Of a stretch of DNA of 50,214 nucleotides, positions 48,940-50,214 are shown piece after piece. Position 1 is the stretch's first letter. Each line of letters opens with the position of its first letter. The stretch is from Bradyrhizobium sp. BR13661. GTDB taxonomy: Bacteria > Pseudomonadota > Alphaproteobacteria > Rhizobiales > Xanthobacteraceae. The stretch covers positions 1 through 50,214 of the forward strand of contig NZ_JARXWB010000044.1 of assembly GCF_029892425.1 (NCBI RefSeq), given 5' to 3'. Both the position numbers and the translations under genes were made by a program. The notes under the pieces were generated by a model that saw only the letters and a list, made by a program, of their open reading frames with translations, was not told the origin of the DNA and did no database searches.

Positions 48940-50070
48940 ATGAGCGCGAAGAAACCCGTCATCGTCTATGGCGCGTCCGGCTATACCGGCCGTCTCGTCT
49001 GCGAATATCTACGCGAGTACAACATCCCGTTCGTTGCCGCCGGCCGCAGCGCCGAGAAGCTCAACGCTGCCATGAAGGCGAACGTGGCCGGCATTGAGAC
49101 CGCCGACTACGAGGTGGTGGAAGTGCCGCACACCGTGAGCGCGCTGACGGAGTTGTTCAACGGTGCCTCGGTGGTGCTCAACACCGTCGGCCCCTTCGCC
49201 AAGTTCGGCGGCGAGGTGGTGCAGGCCTGTTGGGCTTCCCGCTGCCACTACACCGACACGACAGGCGAGCAGGACTGGCTGATCACGCTTGAGCAGGAGT
49301 GGGGCACCAAATTCGCCAATGCCGGCCTGCTGCTGGCGCCGGGCATCGCGCAGATGTACACCACCGGCGAGATTGCAGCGCAGCTGTGCCTGGAGACGCC
49401 GGGCCTCGACACGCTCGATATCGCCGTGTTCTGGGGCGGCAGCCCGACCATCGCCTCGACGCAGACCATCCTGGTCAACGCCGCGATGGCCAAGGCCTAC
49501 TACCTCGAGCAGAACAAATACGTCGAGCATCAGCCTGATGCCGGCCTATACAACCTCGCCATCCCCGGCCAGCACGAGCTGGCGCTGGCGCTGCCCTGGG
49601 GCGGCACCTCGCACCCGGTGTGGTTCAAGCGCGATCCCCGCGTGGCCAACGTGAAGGTGCTGGGCGGGGTGTTCAACCGCGCCCTGATGCTGGGTGTGCC
49701 GCAGATCGTCGCCGGCGCGCTGGAGGCGACCAAGAACATGAACCCCGACGAACGCTACGCCGCGTTGGCGCAGACCGCGGCCAGCGTGATGAACACCATG
49801 CCGCCGCGCGAGAACCCGCGCGTCAACAAGTCGCTGGATTCGGTGCATGCCTCCGGCCCGCTCGGGCGCGCGCACTGCGTCATCAACGGCAACAGCAACT
49901 ACAAGCAGACCGGCATGTTGCAGGCCTATGCCGCCGCGCATCTGCTGCAGCAGCCGCCCAAGCGCGTGGGCTTCGCCTCCGGCTGCCAGGCGTTCGGCCA
50001 TCACGAGCTGCTCGGGCAATTGCGCAGTTTTGGGCTGGTCAGCAAGCCGATCCTCACCGTGCACGACTGA
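48940..50070 (+). CDS. Saccharopine dehydrogenase-like NADP-binding reductase
   Basis: The 376-residue protein has PVIVYGASGYTGRLVCEYLREYNIPFVAAGRSAEKL at the N-terminus. VVLNTVGPFAKFGGEVVQACWASRCHYTDTTGEQDW is typical of the saccharopine-dehydrogenase/trans-acting enoyl-reductase family. Such proteins are often not lysine enzymes but reduce lipids or polyketide-like compounds; the substrate here is unknown. GGAGGA precedes the ATG. Together with the SDR it forms a two-gene reductive module under a TetR-type regulator. The gene is intact, ending 10 bases before the noisy contig end. Confidence 0.88.
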   Translation: MSAKKPVIVYGASGYTGRLVCEYLREYNIPFVAAGRSAEKLNAAMKANVAGIETADYEVVEVPHTVSALTELFNGASVVLNTVGPFAKFGGEVVQACWASRCHYTDTTGEQDWLITLEQEWGTKFANAGLLLAPGIAQMYTTGEIAAQLCLETPGLDTLDIAVFWGGSPTIASTQTILVNAAMAKAYYLEQNKYVEHQPDAGLYNLAIPGQHELALALPWGGTSHPVWFKRDPRVANVKVLGGVFNRALMLGVPQIVAGALEATKNMNPDERYAALAQTAASVMNTMPPRENPRVNKSLDSVHASGPLGRAHCVINGNSNYKQTGMLQAYAAAHLLQQPPKRVGFASGCQAFGHHELLGQLRSFGLVSKPILTVHD

Positions 50071-50214
50071 CAAGAGCGGCGGGGGGGGGGGGGGGGCCCC
50101 CCCCCCCCCCCCCGGGGGGGGGGGGGCCCCCCCCCCAAAACTGATACAAGAAACAAACGGCGGGCGCCGGCCCCCAAACCCCCCGACGAAAAACGCTTGG
50201 GGCGCCCGAACACA
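50071..50214. other. Poly-G/poly-C contig end
   Basis: Runs of G and C dominate from 50081 to about 50137, followed by a short stretch that matches no gene. This resembles the first 139 bases of the window and is best read as sequence noise at a contig end. Frames here are Gly/Pro homopolymers. Confidence 0.78.

Overview
The window is about 50 kb of high-GC alphaproteobacterial chromosome, most likely Bradyrhizobium or a close relative in the Nitrobacteraceae. Three things support this: the protein sequences, the gene neighbourhoods (lptC-lptA-lptB-rpoN-hpf-ptsN; pheS/pheT near rplT-rpmI and infC), and intergenic palindromes of the GTCATTCCGGGG, GTCATGCCCGGC and GAGCATGA...TCATGCTC types that I associate with that group. 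Both ends (1-139 and 50071-50214) are poly-C/poly-G noise, so the window looks like a complete contig with low-quality ends. Almost everything between is dense, ordinary coding sequence; no phage, IS element, CRISPR array or rRNA was seen.

Layout. 330-1791: dapB and gpmA. 1815-4090: a two-domain AraC/alkyltransferase repair protein, a DUF2244 membrane protein and endonuclease III. 4145-8094: an EmrAB-like efflux pair, an EI24/CysZ-like membrane protein and an unknown protein. 8365-11489: an S53 (sedolisin) peptidase and an MFS transporter. 11839-14990: a divergent LysR regulator facing a CoA-transferase/HMG-CoA-lyase operon, bracketed by 41-bp inverted repeats. 15201-18493: a metal block (NikR-like regulator, copper-type P1B ATPase, CsoR) with a clear CsoR operator. 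18565-21890: a papain-like lipid-hydrolase relative, a Tat-exported amine oxidase and a TauE/SafE exporter.

21946-28507 is the translation block. pheS and pheT are split by a DUF559 nuclease gene lying between two identical 40-bp inverted repeats. rplT-rpmI and infC (AUU start) follow, with two small secreted-protein genes on the other strand. 28752-32856 holds hydrolase, NTF2-like, thioesterase, queG and GST genes. 33026-40342 has uppP, DprE1-like and DprE2-like genes and, 3 kb on, a UbiA-family phosphoribosyltransferase-like gene. Together these look like a polyprenyl-phosphate-arabinose type pathway, interrupted by an NDUFA9-like gene, tRNA-Leu(CAG) and an MFS gene. 40450-47088 contains a short RNase D, lptC-lptA, lptB, rpoN, hpf and ptsN, with a consensus sigma-54 promoter before ptsN. 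47172-50070 is a TetR regulator facing an SDR and a saccharopine-dehydrogenase-like reductase, with twin palindromic operators between.

The points most worth a second look are the DUF559 cassette inside pheST, the DprE1/DprE2/UbiA set with its degenerate HAD domain, and the regulatory sites around rpoN/ptsN, csoR and tetR. All family names come from reading motifs; no database search was run.
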